This document shows, piece after piece, positions 1 to 9,115 of a stretch of 64,000 bases of DNA (within the stretch, counting starts at the first letter, position 1; each line of letters starts with the position of its first letter). The stretch is from Aquitalea magnusonii (lineage in GTDB: Bacteria > Pseudomonadota > Gammaproteobacteria > Burkholderiales > Chromobacteriaceae). The DNA lies in the NCBI RefSeq assembly GCF_002217795.2, contig NZ_AP018823.1:248001-312000 (forward strand). Reading direction: 5' to 3'. Made by a program: the position numbers and the translations under genes. The notes beneath the pieces were generated by a model. It was not told the origin of the DNA, made no database searches, and worked only from the letters and a program-made list of their open reading frames with translations.

Positions 1-849
1 GTGGCCACGGCGTTTGCGCACGGTGACATCGGGAATGACATAGTGTACGTCTTCGCCGCCAAAGCCGGCTGCAGGGTGCGGGGTGAGTCTGGCAATCAGT
101 TGCTGGGCCTGGCGGATGGCGTCGTCATCCACCCCCAGGATGCGCTTGAGGCGGGTGTAATCGCGGTTGCCAAGCAAGGTGAGGTGTTCGGCCACAATCT
201 TGCGTGCCAGCGCATGGCCGGGCTCTTGCCGGGGCAGGCGGTCCAGTTGCAGGCTGAGCGATTCGGCAAGGCTGCGCGCAGCGATGCCGGCGGGGTCGAA
301 TTGCTGTAGCAGGCGCAAGCCGACCATCAGTTCGTCGCTTTCCAGTTCCAGTTCCAGCGGCAGATTGCTGGCCAGCTCTTCCAGATCCACGCTCAGAAAG
401 CCGTTGTCGTCCAGCTCTTCGATCAGTAGCTGCACGATGGCCTGATCGCGGGTGGGGAGGGTAAGTTCTCCCAATTGCGCCAGCAGGTGTTCGCGCAGGC
501 TGACCGGGCAGGGGACGTTGAGCATGGGGTCGAATTCATCGTCGCCATCATTACGGCGACTGCCGCTACCCCAGTCGGTCAGTTCGCCGCTGCTCTCGCT
601 GTGGCTGTCGCCATCACTGCTGTCGGAGGCCGGGGTGGTGGATTCTTCGCCGCTGCTGGCCGTTTCGCTGCTGGGGCTGTCTGTTGCGGGCAGGTCGTCG
701 CCGCGCTCCAGCATGGGATTGTCCAGCAAGAAGCGCTCCACCTCGGTTTGCAGGTCGAGCGTGGACAACTGCAGCAGCTTGATCGACTGTTGCAGTTGCG
801 GAGTGAGGGTGAGTTGCTGTGAAACCCGGAGCTGTAGTGACTGTTTCAT
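1..849 (-). CDS. rpoN: RNA polymerase sigma-54 factor, N-terminal 283 residues (cut by window edge)
   Basis: Reverse-strand reading from the ATG at 847-849 stays open to base 1. The protein begins MKQSLQLRVSQQLTLTPQLQ, the typical glutamine-rich region I of sigma-54 that contacts the enhancer-binding ATPase. An acidic, Ser/Glu-rich region II follows at about residues 50-110, then the start of the core-binding region. The DNA-binding HTH and RpoN box lie outside the window. It starts 3 bases after lptB ends, so it is probably read with the kdsD-lptB block, the usual arrangement in beta- and gammaproteobacteria. Sigma-54 directs transcription of nitrogen, flagellar and other activator-dependent promoters. 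The left boundary is the window edge, not a stop. Confidence 0.95.
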   Translation of the reverse strand, partial: MKQSLQLRVSQQLTLTPQLQQSIKLLQLSTLDLQTEVERFLLDNPMLERGDDLPATDSPSSETASSGEESTTPASDSSDGDSHSESSGELTDWGSGSRRNDGDDEFDPMLNVPCPVSLREHLLAQLGELTLPTRDQAIVQLLIEELDDNGFLSVDLEELASNLPLELELESDELMVGLRLLQQFDPAGIAARSLAESLSLQLDRLPRQEPGHALARKIVAEHLTLLGNRDYTRLKRILGVDDDAIRQAQQLIARLTPHPAAGFGGEDVHYVIPDVTVRKRRGH

Positions 850-852
850 GGT

Positions 853-1584
853 TTACAGGTGGAAGTGCTCACCCAGGTAAACCTGGCGCACTTTCTCGTT
901 GTTGACCAGTTCTTCCGGCTTGCCGGATGCCAGCACCGAGCCATCGCTGATGATGTAGGCCCGGTCGCAGATGCGCAGGGTTTCCCGGACGTTGTGGTCG
1001 GTAATCAGTACGCCGATGCCACGCTGTTGCAGGAAAGTGATGATTTTCTGGATGTCGATGACGGCAATCGGATCCACCCCGGCAAAAGGTTCATCCAGCA
1101 GGATGAAGCGTGGCCGGGTGGCCAGTACACGGGCAATCTCCACCCGGCGTCTTTCGCCGCCGGATAGCGCCAGCGCATTGCTTTCGCGCAGGTGGGCGAT
1201 GTTGAGGTCGTCCAGCAGCAGGCTGAGTTCCTGTTCCAGCTTGTCGCCTTTGTAACCGGCAATTTCCAGTACGGCGGTGATGTTTTCCTCCACCGTCATC
1301 TTGCGGAAAATCGAGGCTTCTTGCGGCAGGTAGCCCAGGCCGAGGCGGGCGCGCTGGTGAATCGGCAGGTGGGTGATGCTGTTGCCATCCAGTGTGATTT
1401 CGCCTTCATCTGCGCCGATCAGGCCGACAATCATGTAAAAGCTGGTGGTTTTGCCGGCACCGTTGGGGCCGAGCAGGCCAACGACTTCTCCGCTATGAAT
1501 CTGCAGGGCCACATCCTTGACCACCGTGCGTTTCTTGAAGCGCTTTTTCAGTCGCTCGACTTTCAGAATGCTGGGGCCGCTCAT
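853..1584 (-). CDS. lptB: LPS export ABC transporter ATP-binding protein LptB
   Basis: A 243-residue ABC ATPase that powers extraction of lipopolysaccharide from the inner membrane together with LptF and LptG. Walker A is GPNGAGKTT (about residues 38-46), the ABC signature is LSGGERRR and Walker B is [12 protein letters not shown]. The length matches the LptB family (about 240). Its start overlaps the end of lptA by 4 bases (ATGA), so the two are translationally coupled, and rpoN follows after 3 bases. Position after lptC-lptA separates it from amino-acid importer ATPases of similar sequence. Confidence 0.96.
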   Translation of the reverse strand: MSGPSILKVERLKKRFKKRTVVKDVALQIHSGEVVGLLGPNGAGKTTSFYMIVGLIGADEGEITLDGNSITHLPIHQRARLGLGYLPQEASIFRKMTVEENITAVLEIAGYKGDKLEQELSLLLDDLNIAHLRESNALALSGGERRRVEIARVLATRPRFILLDEPFAGVDPIAVIDIQKIITFLQQRGIGVLITDHNVRETLRICDRAYIISDGSVLASGKPEELVNNEKVRQVYLGEHFHL

Positions 1585-2135
1585 GGTGCGTTTCCGTCGG
1601 GTTTCTTGGCGGCAGGGCTGTTATCCCTGGGCTTGGGCTGGATGATGGCGGTGACGCGGCCACCGTTGCTGCTGGCTCCGCTGCTGACCTCATACATCTC
1701 GGTTTCGGTGTTGTAGGTAATCACGTTGCCGATGACCAGATCATTGCCGCGCTTGACACGGGCATTGCCGGTGAGGACGGCGACATGGGTGACGGTGTTG
1801 TAATCCAGCTGGTTGGCCTGGCCTTCAATCCAGTCGTTCTTGCCATCCATTTTCTGGCGGAACGTTACCTGGCGACCAGTGGCTTGCATGGTCTGGTTCC
1901 CCTGCTTGTCCTGGCTGACGGTGGCGCGGTCGGCATTGAGCTTGAGCGTACCCTGGATGATGATGACATTGCCTTGCCATACGGTGACGCCTTTGAGCTG
2001 ATCGAGATTGCCGCGGTCAGCGCTGATTTCGATGGGCTTGTCACGGTCAGCCTTTTCGGCATGGGCAGTCTGGACGGTGCCCAGGCTCAGTGCCAGCCAG
2101 GCCAGCCGGATAAAGCGGCGGCAGTTATTTTTCAT
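1581..2135 (-). CDS. lptA: LPS transport periplasmic protein LptA
   Basis: 184 residues. Begins [20 protein letters not shown] and has a Sec signal peptide ending near AHA. The mature part is the beta-jellyroll OstA/LptA domain (PIEISAD, GNVII, ADRATV) that forms the periplasmic bridge carrying LPS from LptC to LptD. The ATG at 2133-2135 is chosen because an AAGG ribosome site lies just upstream and the signal peptide begins there; an in-frame upstream extension has no family resemblance. The start lies inside the last codons of lptC (11-base overlap) and the end overlaps lptB by 4 bases, so lptC-lptA-lptB are coupled. The Gln/Lys/Pro-rich C-terminus is probably flexible. Confidence 0.94.
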   Translation of the reverse strand: MKNNCRRFIRLAWLALSLGTVQTAHAEKADRDKPIEISADRGNLDQLKGVTVWQGNVIIIQGTLKLNADRATVSQDKQGNQTMQATGRQVTFRQKMDGKNDWIEGQANQLDYNTVTHVAVLTGNARVKRGNDLVIGNVITYNTETEMYEVSSGASSNGGRVTAIIQPKPRDNSPAAKKPDGNAP

Positions 2136-2685
2136 AAGTGACCTTTGCATTGGACAGCAGTTGCAACTGGCCGGCCTGCTGTTGGTAGATGAAGCCGACG
2201 GCGCTGCCGCTGGACTTGCCGTAGTAGAAGTGGGTGAGGGCTTCGGACTGGGCAATATGGCGTATGGTATCGATACGCATATTGCTGCTGATCACGCGGG
2301 TTTCCTGCTGATTGGCCGTGGCGGGCTGGATCAGCGTGACTTTCTTGTCGAACAGTGCCTGCTTGGTCTTGCTGTTATAGCGACCGCTCTCGCCAATGGC
2401 GTGATAGGCCAGAACACCGTTTTTGTAGCTTTGCAGGTCCGGGCTTTCAAAATAGGATTCGGTGCGATCCGGGTATTGCCACATGCGACCGGCGATCAGC
2501 TTTTCCTGCAACATGCCCTTGGGGTCAAAGCGGGTGGCCATCACGCCATCGGCAACCACCTCGGGCTTATTGGGGTCCAGGTCGCGCTTGTTGGGTTGCC
2601 AGCGGGATACCACGTCCAGCCAGACGGTAAGCAGGCCAGTAATCAGAATCAGCAGAATGGGAAACAGACGGTGCGAGCGGATCAT
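2125..2685 (-). CDS. lptC: LPS export membrane protein LptC
   Basis: 186 residues with one N-terminal membrane helix (about 8-25) and a periplasmic beta-jellyroll domain that receives LPS from LptBFG and passes it to LptA. The motif around YPDRTESYFESPDL and the length fit the LptC/YrbK family. The start overlaps the kdsC stop by 4 bases (ATGA) and the end overlaps the lptA start, so it is a middle gene of the kdsD-kdsC-lptC-lptA-lptB run. No unusual features. Confidence 0.93.
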   Translation of the reverse strand: MIRSHRLFPILLILITGLLTVWLDVVSRWQPNKRDLDPNKPEVVADGVMATRFDPKGMLQEKLIAGRMWQYPDRTESYFESPDLQSYKNGVLAYHAIGESGRYNSKTKQALFDKKVTLIQPATANQQETRVISSNMRIDTIRHIAQSEALTHFYYGKSSGSAVGFIYQQQAGQLQLLSNAKVTYEK

Positions 2686-3206
2686 GCCAGATACCGTGCC
2701 AGAATAGCGTCAAAATTGCCCTGTGCCTGCATGATGAGCTCGGCCAGTTCCCGCACCGCGCCCTGGCCGCCGGGGAAGCCGGTGACATAGTGGGCGTGCT
2801 GGCGTACCAGTGTGGGCGCAGCGGGTACGGCTACCGCCAGGCCAACCCGGCGCAATACCGGCAGGTCGATGAGGTCGTCACCGATGAAGGCGCATTGTTC
2901 CAGGGTGACATCTGCCTGTTGCAGCAATTGCTGCAGGGCTTCTTGCTTGTTGTGGATGCCACCGAAGTAAAAGTCGATGCCCAGTGCCTGGGCGCGGTGT
3001 TCCACGCAGCGGTCGGCGCGGCCTGAAATGATGGCCAGGCGCACGCCGGTGGATTGCAGCAGTTTGAGCCCAAGGCCATCCTGCACATAGAAGGATTTGC
3101 TTTCTTCGCCCTGGGCGTTGTAGTAAATGCGTCCGTCGGTCAGTACGCCGTCCACGTCCATGATCAAGAGCTTGATCTTGCGGGCTTGTTCGGTAATGGC
3201 TTGCAT
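2682..3206 (-). CDS. kdsC: 3-deoxy-D-manno-octulosonate 8-phosphate phosphatase KdsC
   Basis: 174-residue HAD phosphatase without a cap domain that hydrolyses Kdo-8-phosphate to Kdo for lipid A-core synthesis. HAD motif I is DVDGVLTDG (about 17-25), motif II is ISGR and motif IV is GDDLIDLPVL. The length equals that of tetrameric KdsC enzymes. It sits 18 bases after kdsD and overlaps lptC by 4 bases, so enzymes that make Kdo are expressed with the machinery that exports LPS. Confidence 0.95.
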   Translation of the reverse strand: MQAITEQARKIKLLIMDVDGVLTDGRIYYNAQGEESKSFYVQDGLGLKLLQSTGVRLAIISGRADRCVEHRAQALGIDFYFGGIHNKQEALQQLLQQADVTLEQCAFIGDDLIDLPVLRRVGLAVAVPAAPTLVRQHAHYVTGFPGGQGAVRELAELIMQAQGNFDAILARYLA

Positions 3207-3224
3207 GGGCTTCCTTGTTGGCGG

Positions 3225-4205
3225 CTAGACGACGCCGGCCTTGAGCAGGTCGTGCATGTGGATGGCACCGGCCAGCTTGCCGTCGGCATCGATCACCAGC
3301 AGGCTGGTGATGCGGCGTTGCTCCATCAGGTGGACCGCTTCGGTGGCCAGCTTGCTGTGCAGGATGGTTTGCGGGGCGGGGCTCATCACCTGATCGATAA
3401 TCAGATCATAGATATTGCCCGAGCGTTCCAGCGTGCGGCGCAGGTCACCATCGGTATAGATGCCCTTGATGGTGTTGTCTGCGGTGGCAATGGCTACCAT
3501 GCCCAGGCGCTGGTGCGACATTTCCAGCAGAGCATCCTTCAGCGGCGTGCCGGGCAGCACGCGCGGCAGCTCGTCGCCGCTGTGCATCAGATCCTTGACG
3601 TGAACCAGCAGGCGGCGGCCCAGGCTGCCGCCGGGATGGGACAGGGCGAAGTCTTCCGGGCCGAACTGGCGTGCATCCAGCAAGGTGACGGCCAGGGCAT
3701 CGCCCAGCGCAATCTGCACCGTGGTGCTGGTGGTGGGGGCCAAGCCCAGCGGGCAGGCTTCTTTTTCCACCTGGGTGTCCAAGAGGATGTCGGCTTCACG
3801 TCCCAGCGAGGAGGCGGGGTTGCCGGTCATGGCGATCAGTACCAGGCCCTTGCGCTTGAGCGCGGGCAGCAGGGCGACTACTTCGCCGGATTCGCCGGAG
3901 TTGGACAGGGCGATGACCACGTCTTGTGCGGTAATCATGCCCAGGTCGCCGTGGGCGGCTTCTGCCGGGTGTACAAAAAAGGCCGGGCTGCCGGTGCTGG
4001 CCAGGGTGGCGGCGATCTTGCGGCCCACATGGCCGGATTTGCCCATGCCGGTGACGACGATACGGCCGGTGCAGGCCAGGATGGCTTCTACGGCACGCAG
4101 AAAATCACCATTGAGTCGACGGGACAGGGCCAGAATTGCATCCGCCTCGGTCTGCAGCACTTCACGCGCCAGGTCGAGTCGGGAGCTTGTTTGAGCTTTT
4201 TCCAT
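3225..4205 (-). CDS. kdsD: D-arabinose-5-phosphate isomerase KdsD
   Basis: 326 residues from the ATG at 4203-4205, close to the 328 of the E. coli enzyme. An N-terminal SIS domain (about 35-170) carries TGMGKSGHVGRKIA and the EAAHGDLG active-site segment. Two CBS domains follow (about 205-326, VKDLMHSGDE and VMSPAPQTI). It converts ribulose-5-phosphate to arabinose-5-phosphate, the first step towards Kdo. It is the first gene of the minus-strand run to rpoN. An upstream in-frame extension to 4319 has no family resemblance and no good ribosome site. It is divergent from the antiporter at 4421. Confidence 0.95.
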   Translation of the reverse strand: MEKAQTSSRLDLAREVLQTEADAILALSRRLNGDFLRAVEAILACTGRIVVTGMGKSGHVGRKIAATLASTGSPAFFVHPAEAAHGDLGMITAQDVVIALSNSGESGEVVALLPALKRKGLVLIAMTGNPASSLGREADILLDTQVEKEACPLGLAPTTSTTVQIALGDALAVTLLDARQFGPEDFALSHPGGSLGRRLLVHVKDLMHSGDELPRVLPGTPLKDALLEMSHQRLGMVAIATADNTIKGIYTDGDLRRTLERSGNIYDLIIDQVMSPAPQTILHSKLATEAVHLMEQRRITSLLVIDADGKLAGAIHMHDLLKAGVV

Positions 4206-4420
4206 GGGGGAAAGTATATCAAAGGTTATAATCGCTGGAGGCAGAAGCTGGTGCATCTTTTGCTTGGAGTCTGATTTGGTGTGCCATCTCCGGATGGATT
4301 TTGCCCGCATCCGGCGCATGATTTATGCTGTCTGGCTGCTGCTGGCAGCTTATCTTTACCGGTAACCATCGTTACCGTCTTGCTGGTTTTCCCGCGTTTA
4401 CACAGGAGATTGTTGCGCTC

Positions 4421-6388
4421 ATGCATTCGCTTGCCCCGATTGTGCTGGTTCTGCTGGCTGCCGTGTTGTCCGTTACCTTGTGCCGCAGCCTGCGTGTACC
4501 GCCGATGCTGGGTTATCTGGTGGTGGGCTTCCTGGCAGGCCCCGGTGTGGCCAGCCTGATTCCCGAAGGCGAGGAGACGCAGTTTCTGGGTGAAATCGGC
4601 ATCGTGTTCATGATGTTTTCCATCGGGCTGGAGTTCTCCCTGCCCAAGTTACGTGCCATGCGCCATCTGGTGTTTGGCCTGGGGCTGGCGCAGGTGGTGG
4701 TGACCTTGTTGCTGATTGCGCTGGTGATGGGCTGGCTGACCGGTTCTGCGCTGTCCGGCTTTGCCGTGGGCGGTGCGCTGGCCATGTCATCGACCGCCAT
4801 TGTCAGCAAATTGCTGACCGAGCGACTGGAGCTGAATTTGCAGCACGGACAGTTGGCCATTGGCGTGCTGCTGTTCCAGGACATTGCGGTGGTGCCGCTG
4901 CTGATCCTGCTGCCAGCCTTTGCCGGTGGCAGTGAGACCTTGTGGATGGACCTGGGCCTGGCGGCGCTGAAGGTGGTGGTGGTGATGGCGCTGTTGCTGT
5001 TCTTTGGCCAGCGCCTGGTACGGCCCTGGTTTCATCTGGTGGCGCGCCAGCGTTCCGGTGAGCTGTTCATGATCAATGTGTTGTTGATCACCCTAGGGGT
5101 GGCCTGGCTGACCGAGCTGTCCGGCCTGTCGCTGGCGCTGGGGGCGTTTGTGGGCGGCATGCTGATTTCCGAGACCGAATACCGTTATCAGGTGGAAGAG
5201 GACATCAAGCCCTTCCGTGACATCCTGCTGGGCTTTTTCTTTGTCACCGTCGGCATGCGCCTGCAGTTGTCGGTGTTGTTTGAGCGCTTTGGCGAAGTGG
5301 CGCTGATGCTGGGCCTGCTGCTGCTGGCCAAGCTGGGCATTGTCTTTGTGCTGGGCCGTTTGCTGCGCCATCCGCCCAACCATTCCATGCGTGCCGGCCT
5401 GGCGCTGGCGCAAGGCGGCGAGTTCGGCTTTGTGCTGCTGGCCCTGTCCGGCAATCTGGGGCTGATTGCCGAAAGTACCGAGCAGGCTGCGATTGCCGCC
5501 ATTTTGCTGTCCATGCTGGTGGCACCGTTCATGATCATGTATGGCGAGGTCATCACCCGCCGGCTGGTGAAGCAGGACTGGATGATGCAGGCCTTCAGCC
5601 TGCACCACCTGATGGTGGAGAGCATGGGCAAGTCCGACCATGTGCTGATCTGCGGCTATGGCCGCAGCGGTCAGGCACTGGCGCGTCTGCTGGAAACCGA
5701 AGACATTCCCTTTTTTGCACTGGACATGGACCCGGAACGGGTGCGCGAGGCGGGCGAGGCTGGTGATCCGGTGGTGTTTGGCGATGCCGGCAAGAAGGAG
5801 GTGCTGATTGCCGGTGGCCTGATGCGGGCCAAGGTGGTGGTGGTGACCTTTGCCGATACGCACGGTGCGCTGCGCATCCTGCACACGGTGCAATCGGCAC
5901 GGCCAGACTTGCCGGTGATTGTGCGTACCGTGGATGACAGTGATATCGACCAGTTGCGCCAGGCCGGGGCGGATGAAGTGGTGGCCGAGGTGATGGAAGG
6001 CAGCCTGATGCTGGCTTCGCAGGCGCTGATGGTGCTGGGCGTGCCGCTGAACCGGGTGCTGCGCCGTATCCGTTCGGTGCGCGAAGAACGCTACAACCTG
6101 TTCCGTGGCTTCTTCCGTGGCACCAGCGATGACGCCGAGGGATTGGACGAGGCGCTCGTACCTCGTCTGCTCAGCATTCAGGCCTGCCCTGGCGCATATG
6201 CCATCGGCCATCCGCTGGGTGCTTTACAACTGGAACAACTGGGCGTGGAAGTGAAGGCCTTGCGTCGCAACAGCATCCGCCGTCTGGATTTTGACGCCGA
6301 TTTTGAAATTGCCGCCAATGATGTGCTGGTGGTACTGGGGACGCCGGAGCAACTGGCACTGGCGGAAAACCGTATCCTGCAGGGCTGA
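4421..6388 (+). CDS. CPA2-family cation:proton antiporter with RCK domains (KefB/YbaL-like)
   Basis: 655 residues. The first ~380 form the Na+/H+ exchanger fold with about 12 membrane helices. From about residue 405 there is an RCK/TrkA-N Rossmann domain (HVLICGYGRSGQALARLL), and a TrkA-C domain closes the protein (about 570-655). Such proteins exchange K+ (or Na+) for H+ under nucleotide or glutathione-adduct control. The ATG at 4421 is preferred because AGGAGA lies about 10 bases upstream and the membrane helix starts at once; an earlier in-frame ATG at 4325 adds an unlikely leader. The exact ion and gating ligand cannot be read from sequence. Divergent from kdsD. Confidence 0.9.
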   Translation: MHSLAPIVLVLLAAVLSVTLCRSLRVPPMLGYLVVGFLAGPGVASLIPEGEETQFLGEIGIVFMMFSIGLEFSLPKLRAMRHLVFGLGLAQVVVTLLLIALVMGWLTGSALSGFAVGGALAMSSTAIVSKLLTERLELNLQHGQLAIGVLLFQDIAVVPLLILLPAFAGGSETLWMDLGLAALKVVVVMALLLFFGQRLVRPWFHLVARQRSGELFMINVLLITLGVAWLTELSGLSLALGAFVGGMLISETEYRYQVEEDIKPFRDILLGFFFVTVGMRLQLSVLFERFGEVALMLGLLLLAKLGIVFVLGRLLRHPPNHSMRAGLALAQGGEFGFVLLALSGNLGLIAESTEQAAIAAILLSMLVAPFMIMYGEVITRRLVKQDWMMQAFSLHHLMVESMGKSDHVLICGYGRSGQALARLLETEDIPFFALDMDPERVREAGEAGDPVVFGDAGKKEVLIAGGLMRAKVVVVTFADTHGALRILHTVQSARPDLPVIVRTVDDSDIDQLRQAGADEVVAEVMEGSLMLASQALMVLGVPLNRVLRRIRSVREERYNLFRGFFRGTSDDAEGLDEALVPRLLSIQACPGAYAIGHPLGALQLEQLGVEVKALRRNSIRRLDFDADFEIAANDVLVVLGTPEQLALAENRILQG

Positions 6389-6442
6389 GCTGACACATCA
6401 CCGCCACCATTGCCTGGCTGATTTGCCGCTCGCAGCATGACA

Positions 6443-6467
6443 AAGGCCGTGTCACTGACACGGCCTT
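6443..6467. terminator. 11-bp-stem hairpin downstream of the antiporter gene
   Basis: Arms at 6443-6453 and 6457-6467 (GGCCGTGTC / GACACGGCC core) with a 3-base loop. It lies 55 bases after the antiporter stop. There is no long T run, so it may be a weak terminator or an mRNA-end structure. A near copy lies at 6637-6659. The 293-base stretch 6389-6681 holds only these two hairpins and no convincing gene. Confidence 0.6.
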
Positions 6468-6636
6468 GCCGATGATGGACAGCTTGCTTCCGCTTTCCGG
6501 CAAGAAAGCGAGACTTCCTGCTGCAATGGGCAGGGCAAGGCTGGGGAGGTGGATGGGAGGGCTGCGGAATCAATCCGTCAGTCGGCAGAGCCGGGGCCTG
6601 CTCAAATGCCGCCAATGTATTGGTGAGCAGCCTGCA

Positions 6637-6659
6637 AGGCCGTGTGATTGACACGGCCT
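6637..6659. terminator. Second copy of the GGCCGTGT hairpin, next to the AsmA gene end
   Basis: Arms AGGCCGTGT (6637-6645) and ACACGGCCT (6651-6659). It is nearly the same stem as 6443-6467 with a different loop. It lies about 20 bases beyond the stop of the minus-strand AsmA gene, so it could end that transcript. T-richness is poor. Confidence 0.5.
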
Positions 6660-6681
6660 GTTGCATGCCGGGGCCGGATGG

Positions 6682-8832
6682 TCAGGGCAGGATGGTGGTG
6701 ATCTGCTTTTTCAGTTCCTGTTTCAGCGCCTGCTGCTTTTCACCTTCGGTCTTCTTGCCCTTGACCATGGCGTTGAAGTCCAGCGCATACACCGGCGCGT
6801 TTAGCGGCCCGGTAATCTTCAGCGGCACATTCACCCCCTTCAGGCGACTGAACTCCTGCGGATTGGCCTGCACATCCATGGTGTAGTCGACAATATTCTG
6901 CGTCAGGTCCACCTTGCCGGAGCCCTTTACATTCACCAGTTGTGAGGCCAGTTGCATGTTCTGGCTGCGGGCCACCCCCTTGTCCAGGCGGAAGCTGGTG
7001 GACAGGGTGGAGAAGGTGGTTTTCTGATCGGCCTGGGCCTGGGTATTCCATTCCTTCAGTTCTGCCGGCAGGTTTTTCAGCGCGGCCACCAGGTCGATAC
7101 CGGTCAACGCGCCCTTGTTCAGGCTGGTTTCCACATTGCCGGTCAAGGTGTTGCGCAGTTCAAGGAAGGATTTGCCATCGGCATTGATGTCGATATGGCC
7201 GCTGCCCTTGCCATCCAGCCGGCTGAAATTGAACAGATCCACCAAGAGCGGGCGGATATTCATGTCTTTCAGCGTCTGCTTGACTTCCAGGTGCGGGGTG
7301 TCGCGTCGTGCCAGCAGCATGTCGCCTTGCAGTCGGCCCTGGTAGATGTCGGCGGACATCTGATCCAGCTCCAGTTCGCGCGGGTTGATGCGCACGCTGG
7401 CATTCAGGTTGTTCATGCGGAAGCGGCCCATGGCCAGCTCACCCACCGCCACCTTGCCGGTGAGGTCGAAATAGTCCAGCCAGTCCAGCGGAATCGGCTT
7501 GCTGTCCTGGAAGATGGCCACCGGATCGCCCTTGGTTTCCGGCAGATAGCGGTTCAGGTCCAGCTTGCCCACTGATAGGGTTACTTCGTGGCGTGGCTTC
7601 ATCAGGCCGAACTGGCTGACCGTCACCGACAGGTCCGAGCCATCCAGCTTGCCGGCAACCCGCAGGTTGAGCCGTGGTTCGTCCAGATCGCCATCCAGCG
7701 CGCCTTCCATGCTGGACAGCAGCTTGCCGCGCGGCAGCAGCGGCGTGGTGAGCGTGGCGGTCATGTTCAGGGGCTGCATGCGCAGTTGTTTCATGCCCAT
7801 CAGCGCCAGCGGGGCATCCAGTTTGAAATTGAGCCGGGTGTCGCCAGCCTGCCAGTTGAAGTCCCCCTTCACCTTGTCGGCAGCCAGGCCGCCTTCGGTC
7901 AGTTTGAGGTTTTCCAGCCCGGCGTCCAGTTGGTATTGGCTGTGGGCGTAGCTGAGTTTGCCGCTCAGGTGGCCGGAGGGCATGGTGACTTCGTTGAAGC
8001 TGGCATTCAGTTCCGGCACCTTCAGCTCCAGTTGGCTGCTGGGACGTTCACTGCTGAAACGGAAGCTGAGGTCCTTGCCGGAAGTCTGCAGGGTGGCGAA
8101 GTTCAGCTTGTACTGGCCGGTGGCGGCAAACTTGCTTTCGCCCAGACCTGGTAGTTCGGACAGGGCGACAGCATCCAGCTTTTCCAGGCTGACCTGGTCG
8201 TCCTGAATGGTGAGCGGGGTGCTGACGGCCAGGCGGATGGGGCGCTTGCCGTTGCTAAGAATGGCGGCGGCACTCAGGCTGGCCCCGCTGCGCAGATCGT
8301 CGGCATCCAGACTGATGGTGTCCAGCTTCTGCTCGGTGCCGTTGGTTTTGTCGCTGTACAGCAAGCTGCCTTCGCGGATGACCAGCCGGTCCAGCTTCAT
8401 GCTGACCGTGCCAGGAATGCGGCGCTGCAGCAGGTCCATGATGGAGAGCCGGCCGTCTGCGCTGCGGACGATGCTCGCCGTGACGCCATGCAGTTCCAGG
8501 GCCTTGATTTCACGGTTGCCGGTCAGCAAGGGCAGCCAGGATAGATAGACATCCAACTGTTCCACGCGGGCAAACGGTTGTGTGCCGCCAGCTTCGCTAA
8601 TGCTCAGTTGGTGAATGCTCAGCCCTGGTGAGGGAAACAGTGTCGGGGTGATCTTGCCTTCCACCAACACCTGGCGCTGGGTGTCGCTGAGGGAGGACGT
8701 CAGCGTCTTGCGAATGGCCGATTCATCGAATTGCCAGAAAATCAGCGCCTGGATGAGAATGAACAGCGCCAGCAGCGAGGTGGTGCCATACACAGAGATT
8801 CGAAGCCATAGCCGGCCGGAGTTCCATTTCAT
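6682..8832 (-). CDS. AsmA family protein
   Basis: 716 residues with a single N-terminal membrane helix (about 13-33) and a long periplasmic part. The start resembles the AsmA N-terminal domain, and the C-terminal third has the AsmA_2 pattern (LELRNTLTGNVETSLNKG; IVDYTMDVQA). AsmA-like proteins belong to the repeating beta-groove family, which is linked to lipid traffic between inner and outer membranes; that role is family knowledge, not shown here. The gene stands alone: a hairpin lies downstream and about 280 bases separate it from the SulP gene. No truncation seen. Confidence 0.88.
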   Translation of the reverse strand: MKWNSGRLWLRISVYGTTSLLALFILIQALIFWQFDESAIRKTLTSSLSDTQRQVLVEGKITPTLFPSPGLSIHQLSISEAGGTQPFARVEQLDVYLSWLPLLTGNREIKALELHGVTASIVRSADGRLSIMDLLQRRIPGTVSMKLDRLVIREGSLLYSDKTNGTEQKLDTISLDADDLRSGASLSAAAILSNGKRPIRLAVSTPLTIQDDQVSLEKLDAVALSELPGLGESKFAATGQYKLNFATLQTSGKDLSFRFSSERPSSQLELKVPELNASFNEVTMPSGHLSGKLSYAHSQYQLDAGLENLKLTEGGLAADKVKGDFNWQAGDTRLNFKLDAPLALMGMKQLRMQPLNMTATLTTPLLPRGKLLSSMEGALDGDLDEPRLNLRVAGKLDGSDLSVTVSQFGLMKPRHEVTLSVGKLDLNRYLPETKGDPVAIFQDSKPIPLDWLDYFDLTGKVAVGELAMGRFRMNNLNASVRINPRELELDQMSADIYQGRLQGDMLLARRDTPHLEVKQTLKDMNIRPLLVDLFNFSRLDGKGSGHIDINADGKSFLELRNTLTGNVETSLNKGALTGIDLVAALKNLPAELKEWNTQAQADQKTTFSTLSTSFRLDKGVARSQNMQLASQLVNVKGSGKVDLTQNIVDYTMDVQANPQEFSRLKGVNVPLKITGPLNAPVYALDFNAMVKGKKTEGEKQQALKQELKKQITTILP

Positions 8833-9115
8833 GAGTGCATCTTCGGGGGGCTAAGCGGGGTAGTGTCGTTTGCAAGCATGGCGTTGGCTGACAGGGCTTG
8901 GCAGCCGCTTGCCCGAGTTTGGCGAAGCAAAAATATTACCGGGCAGCCCGCGTTTGTAAAGTGCGAATTTTAGCATGCTTTATCTAGCGGGCTGCAATTC
9001 GGTCCGGTGTGATGATGCGGACCGTCGGTTTGGCGGGCGCTGGGAAGGAAAGAAGGCGGGAGCAGGCTTACCGGTTTTTACATCGTGGCTGCGCCAGGGA
9101 GGGGGTGTTGCCCGC

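Noticed and set aside
3054..4274. 406-residue plus-strand ORF opposite kdsC/kdsD
   Set aside because: Shadow of the GC-rich kdsD gene; Gln/His/Gly-rich composition with no domain.
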